Below the pieces are notes generated by a model. That model saw nothing but the letters and a program-made list of their open reading frames with translations. It was not told where the DNA came from and did no database searches. The position numbers and the translations under genes were made by a program. This document shows positions 1 through 4,733 of a stretch of 12,112 bases of DNA, piece by piece. Each line of letters opens with the position of its first letter. Position 1 is the stretch's first letter. Source of the stretch: CAZBPZ01 sp964493955 (GTDB lineage: Bacteria; Chloroflexota; Dehalococcoidia; Dehalococcoidales; Fen-1064); assembly GCA_964493955.1 (NCBI GenBank), contig CAZBPZ010000049.1:1-12112 (forward strand), in the 5' to 3' direction.

Positions 1-244
1 GAAGACATTTTATATAGGATTTGTGGCGTGCAATCACGCTAGGGTCATTCAAGTGATAAGCAAGTGCTGAGAAATAGTAAACGCATTCAAGTGCTGCGTT
101 TTTACCAACCAAATGCAGAAATGAATTACAGAGGGAGTAGATGTCGAGCCACTTTAAGGATAGTCCGCTAAAATGATGAGCAATATCTACAACGGAGTGG
201 TAGATATTGAAACCATCTACCAAAAAGATAGTGCGAATGCGCAT
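1..244 (-). CDS. NYN-domain (PIN-like) ribonuclease-type protein, 5' part only
   Basis: The reading frame is open from ATG (242-244) to the window edge and gives 81 residues, so the C-terminal part is missing. The start reads MRIRTIFLVDGFNIYHS. The FxVDGFNxYH motif near residues 7-16, with Asp10 and Asn13, is the first strand and acidic residue of the NYN/LabA (DUF88) fold. Two further family-typical stretches follow: KWLDIYSL at about 37-44, and VYYFSAL at about 61-67 followed by an Asp-Pro and HKSYIKCL near the cut. NYN proteins are metal-dependent nucleases related to PIN domains, usually acting on RNA. The other catalytic acids lie beyond the edge, so activity cannot be judged. The gene sits in AT-rich DNA and has an attenuator-like hairpin directly before the start. 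A GAGGG in the hairpin's 3' arm, 11 bases before ATG, is the only Shine-Dalgarno candidate. Confidence 0.85.
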   Translation of the reverse strand, partial: MRIRTIFLVDGFNIYHSVVDIAHHFSGLSLKWLDIYSLCNSFLHLVGKNAALECVYYFSALAYHLNDPSVIARHKSYIKCL

Positions 245-249
245 AGTGT

Positions 250-279
250 AAAAAACCCTCTGGATCGCAACCCAGAGGG
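250..279 (-). terminator. Intrinsic terminator or attenuator in the NYN gene leader
   Basis: The 8-bp stem CCCTCTGG / CCAGAGGG (256-263 with 272-279) has an 8-base loop. On the minus strand it is followed directly by six T (250-255), a textbook intrinsic terminator. It ends only five bases before the NYN ATG, so it must either stop upstream transcripts just before that gene or act as an attenuator. The 3' arm also contains the only Shine-Dalgarno-like bases, so the hairpin could hide the ribosome site as well. Confidence 0.75.
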
Positions 280-280
280 G

Positions 281-303
281 CCCAGTGGAATATATCCACT
301 GGG
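281..303 (-). repeat. Perfect hairpin upstream of the terminator hairpin
   Basis: A perfect 9-bp inverted repeat, CCCAGTGGA / TCCACTGGG (281-289 with 295-303), has a 5-base loop (290-294). It lies one base away from the terminator hairpin at 256-279, so the NYN leader RNA would carry two tandem stem-loops. The order and close spacing suggest a regulatory leader, but this hairpin could also be a protein-binding site in DNA. Confidence 0.6.
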
Positions 304-315
304 GATGATACTATA

Positions 316-344
316 TACATATCATATCTCTTTGCGGTTGTCAA
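316..344 (-). promoter_or_regulatory. Candidate promoter of the NYN gene
   Basis: On the minus strand a perfect -35 TTGACA (339-344) stands 17 bases from TATGTA (316-321). The -10 box is weak, matching the consensus at three of six positions. Transcription would begin near 309, giving a leader of about 65 bases that contains both hairpins at 256-303. The -35 lies in TTGTCAA, so the plus strand reads a -35-like TTGTCA from the same bases. Confidence 0.4.
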
Positions 345-367
345 GCGTATCCTGTTGATGGTTTTAT
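338..367 (+). promoter_or_regulatory. Candidate divergent promoter for the structured RNA
   Basis: TTGTCA (338-343) is followed after 18 bases by TTTTAT (362-367), a 4/6 match to the -10 consensus. A start about seven bases downstream falls at 374-375, exactly where the enclosing stem of the structured region begins. That coincidence is the main support, since each box alone is ordinary. Confidence 0.35.
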
Positions 368-374
368 CTGCATT

Positions 375-541
375 TAGCGGGAGCAGACTACCCTTATCGG
401 GACTGGGCTGACATTATCCGCAAGCATAGCCATCAAAGCCTGTGGTAATTGAGCATCAGCCCAGAGGCAGGGTTAAGTTGCCGGTAGTTCAAGTCGGTAG
501 ACCACAGAAGCGGAAGCAGTATCGGGGAAGGTTACCCGCTA
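375..541 (+). ncRNA. Candidate structured RNA with a possible pseudoknot
   Basis: No protein reading is convincing here, but long-range complementarity is high. An enclosing 7-bp stem pairs TAGCGGG (375-381) with CCCGCTA (535-541). Inside it, a 9-bp stem pairs CTGGGCTGA (403-411) with TCAGCCCAG (456-464), continued by ATTA/TAAT (413-416 with 446-449). A small GGCA/TGCC hairpin follows (466-469 with 479-482). CTGTGGT (440-446), inside the 9-bp stem, is the exact complement of ACCACAG (501-507) outside it, which would make a pseudoknot. A plausible promoter places its start at 374-375, and a strong ribosome site follows at 575-580. It does not match any RNA family I know. It could be a riboswitch-like leader for the small ORF downstream, a free small RNA, or a relic of a mobile element. 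The stems are equally available to a minus-strand transcript. Confidence 0.4.
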
Positions 542-574
542 CTCCGACTGCGATGATGGGCTTGAGGCTAAAGT

Positions 575-580
575 AGGAGG
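575..580 (+). promoter_or_regulatory. Strong Shine-Dalgarno site before a small ORF
   Basis: A consensus AGGAGG is followed after 8 bases by ATG at 589-591, ideal spacing. Its GGAG (576-579) is complementary to CTCC at 542-545, directly after the enclosing stem of the structured region. Sequestration is therefore possible in principle, although a 4-bp pairing is weak. Confidence 0.5.
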
Positions 581-588
581 ATGAACTA

Positions 589-724
589 ATGTTAAGGGGG
601 AGCTATCTTTGTTACTGGGTTGATAGTCATGATATTGATTCTAATACTAGCTCTAACCGTCTCGGCTCTGCAAAATAAGAAACTACAAAGAGAATTGCAG
701 ATGCGACAAGAAGATACAAGGTAA
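589..724 (+). pseudogene. Small single-pass membrane protein, frame broken at a G run
   Basis: The ATG at 589 has excellent ribosome-site spacing, but its own frame runs only 29 codons of unconvincing sequence. If the five G at 596-600 are read as four, the frame becomes a coherent 44-residue protein. It has a short N-terminus (MLRGAIFVTG), a strongly hydrophobic segment of about 20 residues (roughly 6-27), then a charged, Gln/Lys/Arg/Glu-rich tail ending QEDTR and a stop at 722-724. The hydrophobic helix plus amphipathic tail is typical of small membrane proteins. In the shifted frame without the upstream start, the first ATG is at 629. The break may be a sequencing error, a real mutation or a frameshift signal. 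The 3' part overlaps the minus-strand ORF at 627-863, and one of the two may be a shadow. Confidence 0.35.
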
Positions 725-863
725 ACTTGCTAGGTGCCGCTAACGATATGATTGTGAGTCCTACTGATAGAAGAAATAATGATGACCAGAACAGATGAAG
801 CATACCGAAGGTGTAAATTGCCAAGGCTATAGGAATCAGCCCGCCAGCAATTACTATCTTCAT
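627..863 (-). CDS. Small multi-pass membrane protein of unknown function
   Basis: This 78-residue ORF starts MKIVIAGG and is almost entirely hydrophobic. Three likely membrane segments lie at about 3-22, 26-44 and 48-66, followed by a short charged tail (EPRRLELVLESIS). No conserved motif is recognised. The best evidence that it is real is a near-consensus promoter directly upstream that would place the transcript start within a few bases of the ATG. There is no Shine-Dalgarno site, so translation would have to be leaderless. The C-terminal third is antisense to a small plus-strand ORF that also encodes a hydrophobic segment. Base composition matches the AT-rich island rather than the GC-rich genes beyond the tRNA. 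Confidence 0.5.
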   Translation of the reverse strand: MKIVIAGGLIPIALAIYTFGMLHLFWSSLFLLSVGLTIISLAAPSKFTLYLLVASAILFVVSYFAEPRRLELVLESIS

Positions 864-868
864 AGTGG

Positions 869-901
869 GGGTATTATAAATACCCTACTAACCAAGTGCA
901 A
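869..901 (-). promoter_or_regulatory. Strong promoter with a palindrome over the -10 box
   Basis: The minus strand carries TTGCAC (896-901), a 17-base spacer, and a perfect TATAAT (873-878). Transcription would begin near 866-867, only three or four bases before the ATG at 863. A 7-bp inverted repeat, GGGTATT-ATA-AATACCC (869-885), covers the -10 box and is a good candidate repressor site. This is the strongest promoter-like sequence in the AT-rich part. Confidence 0.65.
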
Positions 902-1114
902 AGAAAACCCCTGTTGACTCCAGGATGTTCCAAGATTTTCCGCCGGCCATTTTACCCTTCATTTCACGGAGTTTCGATAAGAAAAGGTCTTCCCCCATTC
1001 AGGACGGAAGGAAGGGCATACAGTCTTCTCTAAAGGTAACTTGAGAAAATCAGTTAGTCTACACTAGGCGTGTGTCGTAGCCAGCTTCCGCTAAACTTTT
1101 GCAAGCGGGGAAAG
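902..1114. other. Gene-poor stretch between the island ORF and tRNA-Lys
   Basis: No convincing gene is seen. A 39-codon ORF at 925-1044 has poor start context and no recognisable features. Composition shifts from AT-rich toward balanced here. No integrase, insertion-sequence end or exact copy of the tRNA 3' end was found by eye. The right edge lies directly at the 3' end of the tRNA, so this is where an element boundary would be expected. Confidence 0.4.
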
Positions 1115-1187
1115 TGAGCCGCCCAGGACTCGAACCTGGAACCGGCTGATTAAGAGTCAGCTGCTCTGCCAGTTGAGCTAGCGGCCC
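1115..1187 (-). tRNA. tRNA-Lys, anticodon CTT
   Basis: The minus strand folds into a complete 73-base cloverleaf. The acceptor pairs GGGCCGC with GCGGCTC (one G-U pair). The D stem is GCTC/GAGC. The anticodon stem GCTGA/TCAGC carries loop CTCTTAA, so the anticodon is CTT (1152-1154 on the plus strand), which reads AAG lysine codons. The variable loop has five bases, and the T arm is CCAGG-TTCGAGT-CCTGG. The discriminator is A, and the terminal CCA is not encoded. The gene's 3' end faces the AT-rich region, the usual orientation when integrative elements use a tRNA gene as target. Confidence 0.97.
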
Positions 1188-1199
1188 ACACGCCAATCA

Positions 1200-1228
1200 A
1201 GTTTAGCAAACGCCTGCCTCCGGCGCAA
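1200..1228 (-). promoter_or_regulatory. Promoter of tRNA-Lys
   Basis: On the minus strand TTGCGC (1223-1228) is separated by 17 bases from TAAACT (1200-1205). TGC immediately before the -10 makes an extended -10 element. The expected transcript start is a few bases before the mature 5' end at 1187, the normal layout for a tRNA gene. Confidence 0.55.
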
Positions 1229-1233
1229 CCGGG

Positions 1234-1431
1234 CTAGTCACCTGCCTCCGCCAGGCACTGGCGGAGGGTGTCACGGTCGGTGAGGCGCGCGGCCGTTTCC
1301 AGGAATTCCCGCAGTGAGGCGGCCCGGGCCTCCCAGCCCGCGTAGCCGAAGAGGTGGGGCTGCACCAGCCGCTGCAGGGCACGGTCGAAGGGGCCGGCCG
1401 GTGTGCAGGCGGTGGGCAGCTGAACACCCAT
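1234..1431 (-). CDS. Small unknown protein downstream of the nitroreductase
   Basis: From ATG at 1431 this gives 65 residues beginning MGVQLPTACTPAGPFDRALQ. It has the amino-acid mix of a real soluble, mostly helical protein (alternating Leu/Ala with Arg/Glu, and an FLETAARLTDRDTL helix near the middle). The same frame stays open upstream to 1518, overlapping the end of the nitroreductase, but that extension is Ser/Thr/Arg-rich and looks non-coding. No family is recognised. It lies 55 bases beyond the nitroreductase stop on the same strand and could be its small downstream partner, or a decayed remnant of a longer gene. The start is uncertain because no strong ribosome site precedes it. Confidence 0.4.
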   Translation of the reverse strand: MGVQLPTACTPAGPFDRALQRLVQPHLFGYAGWEARAASLREFLETAARLTDRDTLRQCLAEAGD

Positions 1432-1486
1432 TGCCAGGATGGCCGCCAGCGTCCGCCTCAAGCTTGCCGTTGCTGTGGTGGACCGG

Positions 1487-2077
1487 CTAGTCTGGGGCCT
1501 GGCCCTCTTTGATGACAATCTGGTCCAGGGGAAGACGGGGGCGGGGTGGCGGGTCTTCGTCCGGGTAGCCGAGCACCAGCAGCGCCAGCACCACCAGGTG
1601 CCGGGGCCAGCCCAGTATTTTAGCGGTCTGCCCGAAGCGGATGCGCTGCACCCAGCAACTGCCCAGGCCGAGGGCGGTGGCCATCAGCACCATGTGCTCC
1701 ACGGCGATGGCGGTGTACATGTGGGCGTCCGGCAGGAACTTCTTGAGCTCCTCCCAGTCTTCGCTCTCGGCCCCGTAGTACTCGGAGCCGGGTGGGGCCA
1801 GCCGGTGGCCCTTCACGAAGGTCAGCAGCTCGGAGCCGCAGACAATCACCACCGGGGCCTGCGCCACCTGGGGATTGCCCATGACGGCCTCCTCCACCAG
1901 CCGCTTCTTCAGCTCGCCCTCCCGCACCACCTGGAAGCGCCAGGGCTGCCGGTTGGTGCCGGACGGGGCCAGGCGGGCGGCTTCCAGTATCCGCGCAAGG
2001 AGCTCGTCCGGTACAGGGTCGGGCTTGAACTGGCGGATGCTGCGCCGTTTTCTTATTGCCTCTTCCACAGTGAGCAT
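1487..2077 (-). CDS. Nitroreductase family flavoprotein
   Basis: The 196-residue protein is a small FMN-dependent oxidoreductase of the nitroreductase superfamily, which uses NAD(P)H to reduce nitroaromatics, quinones or specialised substrates. The N-terminus shows the family signature RRSIRQFKPDPV (about 11-22), whose Arg residues contact the FMN phosphate. APSGTNRQPWRFQVV (about 37-51) is the second FMN and substrate region. The C-terminal half has the usual AVEHMVLMATALGLGSCWV helix and an LGYPDE turn (LG-YP). Length is normal for compact members of the family. The ATG at 2077 is preceded by AAGGAG at good spacing. It has its own promoter rather than reading through from the thymidylate synthase homologue. 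The specific substrate cannot be told from sequence. Confidence 0.93.
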   Translation of the reverse strand: MLTVEEAIRKRRSIRQFKPDPVPDELLARILEAARLAPSGTNRQPWRFQVVREGELKKRLVEEAVMGNPQVAQAPVVIVCGSELLTFVKGHRLAPPGSEYYGAESEDWEELKKFLPDAHMYTAIAVEHMVLMATALGLGSCWVQRIRFGQTAKILGWPRHLVVLALLVLGYPDEDPPPRPRLPLDQIVIKEGQAPD

Positions 2078-2118
2078 GAGGTGTGTCTCCTTTCAGTCCG
2101 GGCCGGGTCTGTGCGGAT

Positions 2119-2148
2119 ATGCTAGCACAGGTGGACGGAGGGTGACAA
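2119..2148 (-). promoter_or_regulatory. Promoter of the nitroreductase gene
   Basis: On the minus strand TTGTCA (2143-2148) is followed after 18 bases by TAGCAT (2119-2124), with TGC directly before the -10 as an extended element. This leaves a leader of about 35 bases to the ATG at 2077. It suggests that the nitroreductase is transcribed separately from the genes upstream. Confidence 0.5.
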
Positions 2149-2165
2149 AGCAGGTGGCTTACCTG

Positions 2166-2816
2166 TCAGCCGGAAAGGCGGGCGGCCAGCCGGGCCAGCT
2201 CCCAGCAGTACTCGTAGAGGTGCAGCCCCTTGCTTATGGCGACTATCTCGCCGTCTTCCACGCCTATCTCGCCGGCCATGTACTCCTTCAAAAGCTGGAT
2301 GGCTGCCAGATTGGAGGGGAAGCCTGCCCAGAGGTCCCAGGAGCGGAAGTAAACGATGAAGCGGAGGCGCCCCTGGCTGATGCGGGTATCAATTGCCCGC
2401 AGGCAGGGGGGGTCCGAGAGGTAGATAGACTGGGCATCACCCACCGCCATGAAGGCCTGGTTGGTGTTGTGGCCGTCCTCCCGGTACATGCGGATGACCT
2501 CGTCAATCTGCTTCTCCAGGTACTGGCCGTAGGTGTACTGCTCGCCCTCGGCCTTGTGGGCCGTCATGAGGTAGGGCAGGTAGCTTTCGATGTACTCCAT
2601 GGTGGTGGGGGCGGGCACCCCCTGGGGTACGTCCGGTACCAGCGGCCGTGAGCCGGGGTAGGCTATCTGGACCACGGCCAGGTCAAGCTCCTTGCGGCGC
2701 TCCCCGGCGTAGCTGCCGCGGTCAATCCGGTACTCGCGGCCCTGTGTCAGCACCTTGCCCAGGCAGAGGAACCAGGCCTCGGACAGGTCCCGGGCCTCGA
2801 TGAGCGTGATTTTCAC
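2166..2816 (-). CDS. Thymidylate synthase superfamily protein, archaeal-like
   Basis: This 216-residue protein has the thymidylate synthase fold residues in order. The catalytic cysteine stands in DPPCLRAID (Cys138). The phosphate-binding and folate-site stretch YFRSWDLWAGFPSN follows, with Arg158, Ser159, Asp161 and Asn169. HLYEY comes near the end (His199, Tyr201), matching the HxY that binds the nucleotide sugar. It should therefore methylate or hydroxymethylate a pyrimidine nucleotide, most likely dUMP to dTMP with a reduced folate. It is shorter than the usual bacterial ThyA (about 264) and more like the short methanogen-type synthases. A role as a deoxycytidylate hydroxymethylase-like enzyme cannot be excluded. 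The start is GTG (2814-2816) behind a purine-rich site, 15 bases after the upstream gene, so it belongs to that operon. Confidence 0.82.
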   Translation of the reverse strand: MKITLIEARDLSEAWFLCLGKVLTQGREYRIDRGSYAGERRKELDLAVVQIAYPGSRPLVPDVPQGVPAPTTMEYIESYLPYLMTAHKAEGEQYTYGQYLEKQIDEVIRMYREDGHNTNQAFMAVGDAQSIYLSDPPCLRAIDTRISQGRLRFIVYFRSWDLWAGFPSNLAAIQLLKEYMAGEIGVEDGEIVAISKGLHLYEYCWELARLAARLSG

Positions 2817-2831
2817 CCTACCCCTTCCCTT

Positions 2832-3533
2832 CTAGCCCCGCCGGAAGAGGGCGAGGAACCGGTCCTCGTACTCGTCAAACACTTCCCAGCGGTCAAGCTC
2901 TTCCTTGAGGGTGCGCGGGTTGGCCTCGCCGCGCCGTACCTGGCTGAAAAGCTCTTCAATGCGGACACGAGCATCGGTGGGGATACCCCGTGCGTCGACG
3001 TTCAGCAGGCCCCGGGCACTCATCTGGCCGATGTTGCTGCTCAGCGAGCGCCGTGTCAGCTCGAAGATGAACTTGATGATGGCCACGTCCCAGAGCTCGT
3101 CCAGCCCCTTGACGATTGCCGCCAGCGGGTCGTTCCGCTGGTCAATCTCCTGGCTGATTCTCTCGGCGACCTCGCGCCAGTGGCCGGAGACGATGTTCAG
3201 CTGCTCGGGCTGGTTCTTGTAGGCATAGAGCAGCCCTGGCGAGTGCGGCCCGAACTCCTCCACCAGGGACTGGAAATAGCGGCGGGCATCGCTGCTGAAG
3301 CCTTCCAGGTTGGAAAGGTAGTAGGGCGTGACGATTCGGGGCCTCTCCGCCAGGACACGGCCCTCCCGCACCACCGTCTCGGGGCCGCCGCCGCAGACCT
3401 CGGCATAGACCGGCTCGGTCAGCAGGTAGTAGTGGATGGTGGTCATGCCGAAGGTGTAGAGGTGCTGCCGGGGTGCCCGGATTATCTGCGTCTGGGCAAC
3501 CGCCTCCTGGATGCGTCTGTCTTCGGTGCTCAA
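2832..3533 (-). CDS. Unrecognised 233-residue protein in the thymidylate synthase run
   Basis: No family is recognised. The start is TTG (3531-3533), eight bases after GAGG, 18 bases beyond the stop of the upstream gene. The N-terminal half (about 20-60) is Tyr-, Thr- and Gly-rich and contains a CGGG turn. The middle and C-terminal parts are mostly helical and highly charged. There is a weakly hydrophobic stretch LWDVAIIKFIFEL near residues 147-159, but no signal peptide or clear membrane span, so it is probably cytoplasmic. It lies between an unknown coiled-coil-like protein and a thymidylate synthase homologue, all within a few bases of each other. Cotranscription is very likely, but the context does not reveal a function. 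Confidence 0.8.
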   Translation of the reverse strand: MSTEDRRIQEAVAQTQIIRAPRQHLYTFGMTTIHYYLLTEPVYAEVCGGGPETVVREGRVLAERPRIVTPYYLSNLEGFSSDARRYFQSLVEEFGPHSPGLLYAYKNQPEQLNIVSGHWREVAERISQEIDQRNDPLAAIVKGLDELWDVAIIKFIFELTRRSLSSNIGQMSARGLLNVDARGIPTDARVRIEELFSQVRRGEANPRTLKEELDRWEVFDEYEDRFLALFRRG

Positions 3534-3551
3534 GCTCTCAGCCTCGCAGCA

Positions 3552-4145
3552 CTACGGGATACTCTGGAGTTCGCGGCGGATTTCTTCCAGGTGCCCGTTG
3601 TAAGGGGCCTCAAGCTGTCGCTCGAGGCGGCGCCACTCTTCCTGGAACTGGGGCAAACGCTCCACGTCCACCCGCATCCGGTTGGCAACCATGCCCAGTT
3701 GCTGCTGCATCGCCTGCCGGACACGCTCTTCAAACTGGGCCTTGAGCTGCTCGCGGGCCTGCCGGCGCTGCTGCTCGCCCTGCTGGCTGTAGTGGTTCAT
3801 TATCTGGCGCAGGCGGCTGAAGACGTTCTCCACGCTGGCCTTGTCCTGCTTGAGCAGTTTGATACCTTCCATGGCGCGGCGGGTGGTGTTGCGGGCCGCT
3901 TCGTGGCGTGGCAGGTCAATATTGCGCGCCAGCACCTCCACCGCCGCCCGGGTGACCACCGGCCGTTCGCGCTCGCTGTACCGGCTGACCTCGGCCAGGA
4001 GGTTGGCGTCTCCTTTGAGGTAGCGGACGGCCAGTTCGCGCCCGGCCGGGACATACTTCCATTCCAGCCGCTCTTCCTCGGTGGCCTCACCGAGCCGGGC
4101 GAGCTTTTCTTCAGCTATCTCGCGGGCGCTTTTGATATCCGTCAT
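3552..4145 (-). CDS. Unrecognised charged helical protein, first gene of the run
   Basis: This 197-residue protein begins MTDIKSAREIAEEKLARLGE with ATG at 4145 and a GGAG site about nine bases upstream. It is rich in Arg, Glu, Gln and Leu and almost wholly helical by appearance. The stretch at about 110-150 is Gln/Arg/Glu-rich with many QQ and RR pairs and could form a coiled coil. A more ordered segment rich in Val and Ala (VVTRAAVEVLARNIDLP, about 63-79) precedes it. There are no Cys, no membrane span and no catalytic motif. It is the first gene after the divergent intergenic region and is separated from the next by 18 bases. A structural or scaffolding role is possible, but nothing in the sequence fixes it. 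Confidence 0.8.
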   Translation of the reverse strand: MTDIKSAREIAEEKLARLGEATEEERLEWKYVPAGRELAVRYLKGDANLLAEVSRYSERERPVVTRAAVEVLARNIDLPRHEAARNTTRRAMEGIKLLKQDKASVENVFSRLRQIMNHYSQQGEQQRRQAREQLKAQFEERVRQAMQQQLGMVANRMRVDVERLPQFQEEWRRLERQLEAPYNGHLEEIRRELQSIP

Positions 4146-4185
4146 GGTGTCTCTCCATCACGGTGCCATTGTGCTTCTACCAGAG

Positions 4186-4206
4186 ATTATAGCAGGACAC
4201 ATGTCC
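4186..4206 (-). promoter_or_regulatory. -10 box and inverted repeat before the minus-strand run
   Basis: A perfect TATAAT reads on the minus strand (4186-4191), about 40 bases before the ATG at 4145. Directly upstream, where a spacer would be, lies the inverted repeat GGACA-CA-TGTCC (4195-4206), a possible operator. No good -35 box stands at 16-18 bases, so activator dependence or a non-consensus -35 is needed. Confidence 0.4.
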
Positions 4207-4267
4207 GGCCATAAAGTCAAGAAAGCCAGTGGTGTGCCCCCTGTACCGGCATGCCCCCCGGCGGTGA

Positions 4268-4273
4268 TATAAT
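4268..4273 (+). promoter_or_regulatory. -10 box of the archease-rtcB operon
   Basis: TATAAT lies 17 bases before the archease ATG at 4291, which leaves a leader of only about 10 bases. The GGGGGACGAGGA between them supplies weak ribosome-site bases. No convincing -35 is seen in the GC-rich sequence upstream. Confidence 0.4.
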
Positions 4274-4290
4274 CTGGCGGGGGACGAGGA

Positions 4291-4707
4291 ATGGCCGGTG
4301 GCTTTCGGGTGCTGGAGCATACCGCCGATGTTGGCCTTGAGGCCTGGGGCGCGGACACGGCCGAGGCGTTTGCCAGTGCCGCCCGGGGCATGTTTGCCAT
4401 CATGGTGGAGCTTGAAGAGGTCCGGGAACGCGAAGAGCGTCGCATCTGCGTGACGGCTGCCAGCGAGGAGGACCTGCTGGTGGCCTGGCTGGGCGAGCTG
4501 CTCTACTACCTGGACACGGAGAACCGGCTGTTCTGCCGGTTCGAGATAGAGCGCCTGGAGGGGGGGCAGCTTGAGGCCCGCGCCTTCGGAGAGGTGGCAG
4601 AGGCTGGCCGGCACCATTTCAAGGCTGTTATCAAGGCCGTCACCTACCACATGCTTGAGATTGACCATACCCGGGGTTGCCGGGTGCGTGTCCTCTTTGA
4701 CATATAG
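4291..4707 (+). CDS. Archease, RtcB-activating protein
   Basis: This 138-residue protein has the archease signature at the start, FRVLEHTADVGLEAWG (about 5-20), with Glu9, His10 and Asp13. It ends in VRVLFDI with Asp137. These acidic residues form the metal site of the family. Length is close to the usual 140. Archease speeds guanylylation and turnover of the RNA ligase RtcB and broadens its nucleotide use. The next gene, 26 bases downstream, is rtcB, the expected partner. The short leader before ATG 4291 leaves little room for a full ribosome site, and no later Met fits the family start better. Confidence 0.95.
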   Translation: MAGGFRVLEHTADVGLEAWGADTAEAFASAARGMFAIMVELEEVREREERRICVTAASEEDLLVAWLGELLYYLDTENRLFCRFEIERLEGGQLEARAFGEVAEAGRHHFKAVIKAVTYHMLEIDHTRGCRVRVLFDI

Positions 4708-4733
4708 GACTGGCACCGGGCAGGAGGTTGAAG

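Noticed and set aside
173..358. Plus-strand ORF of 61 codons
   Set aside because: It runs through the NYN gene start and both hairpins on the opposite strand. Its product has no recognisable features.
508..530. SRP RNA-like GGAAGCAG motif
   Set aside because: The flanking bases do not form the domain IV helix of SRP RNA, so the match is too short.
376..590. Relic of an IS605-type OrfB (TnpB) C-terminus ending in IKACGN
   Set aside because: The Ala-Cys-Gly ending is suggestive, but no zinc-finger motif or upstream transposase sequence is present, and the complementary stems explain the region better.
925..1044. 39-codon plus-strand ORF
   Set aside because: Poor ribosome site, no hydrophobic or conserved pattern, and short enough to arise by chance.
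1203..1427. Minus-strand ORF of 74 codons
   Set aside because: Its Pro/Ser/Arg-rich product is an alternate-frame shadow. The 65-residue frame at 1234-1431 has the better protein composition.
1439..2651. Long plus-strand ORFs opposite the nitroreductase and thymidylate synthase homologue
   Set aside because: They are antisense shadows in GC-rich DNA. The minus-strand frames have clear family motifs.
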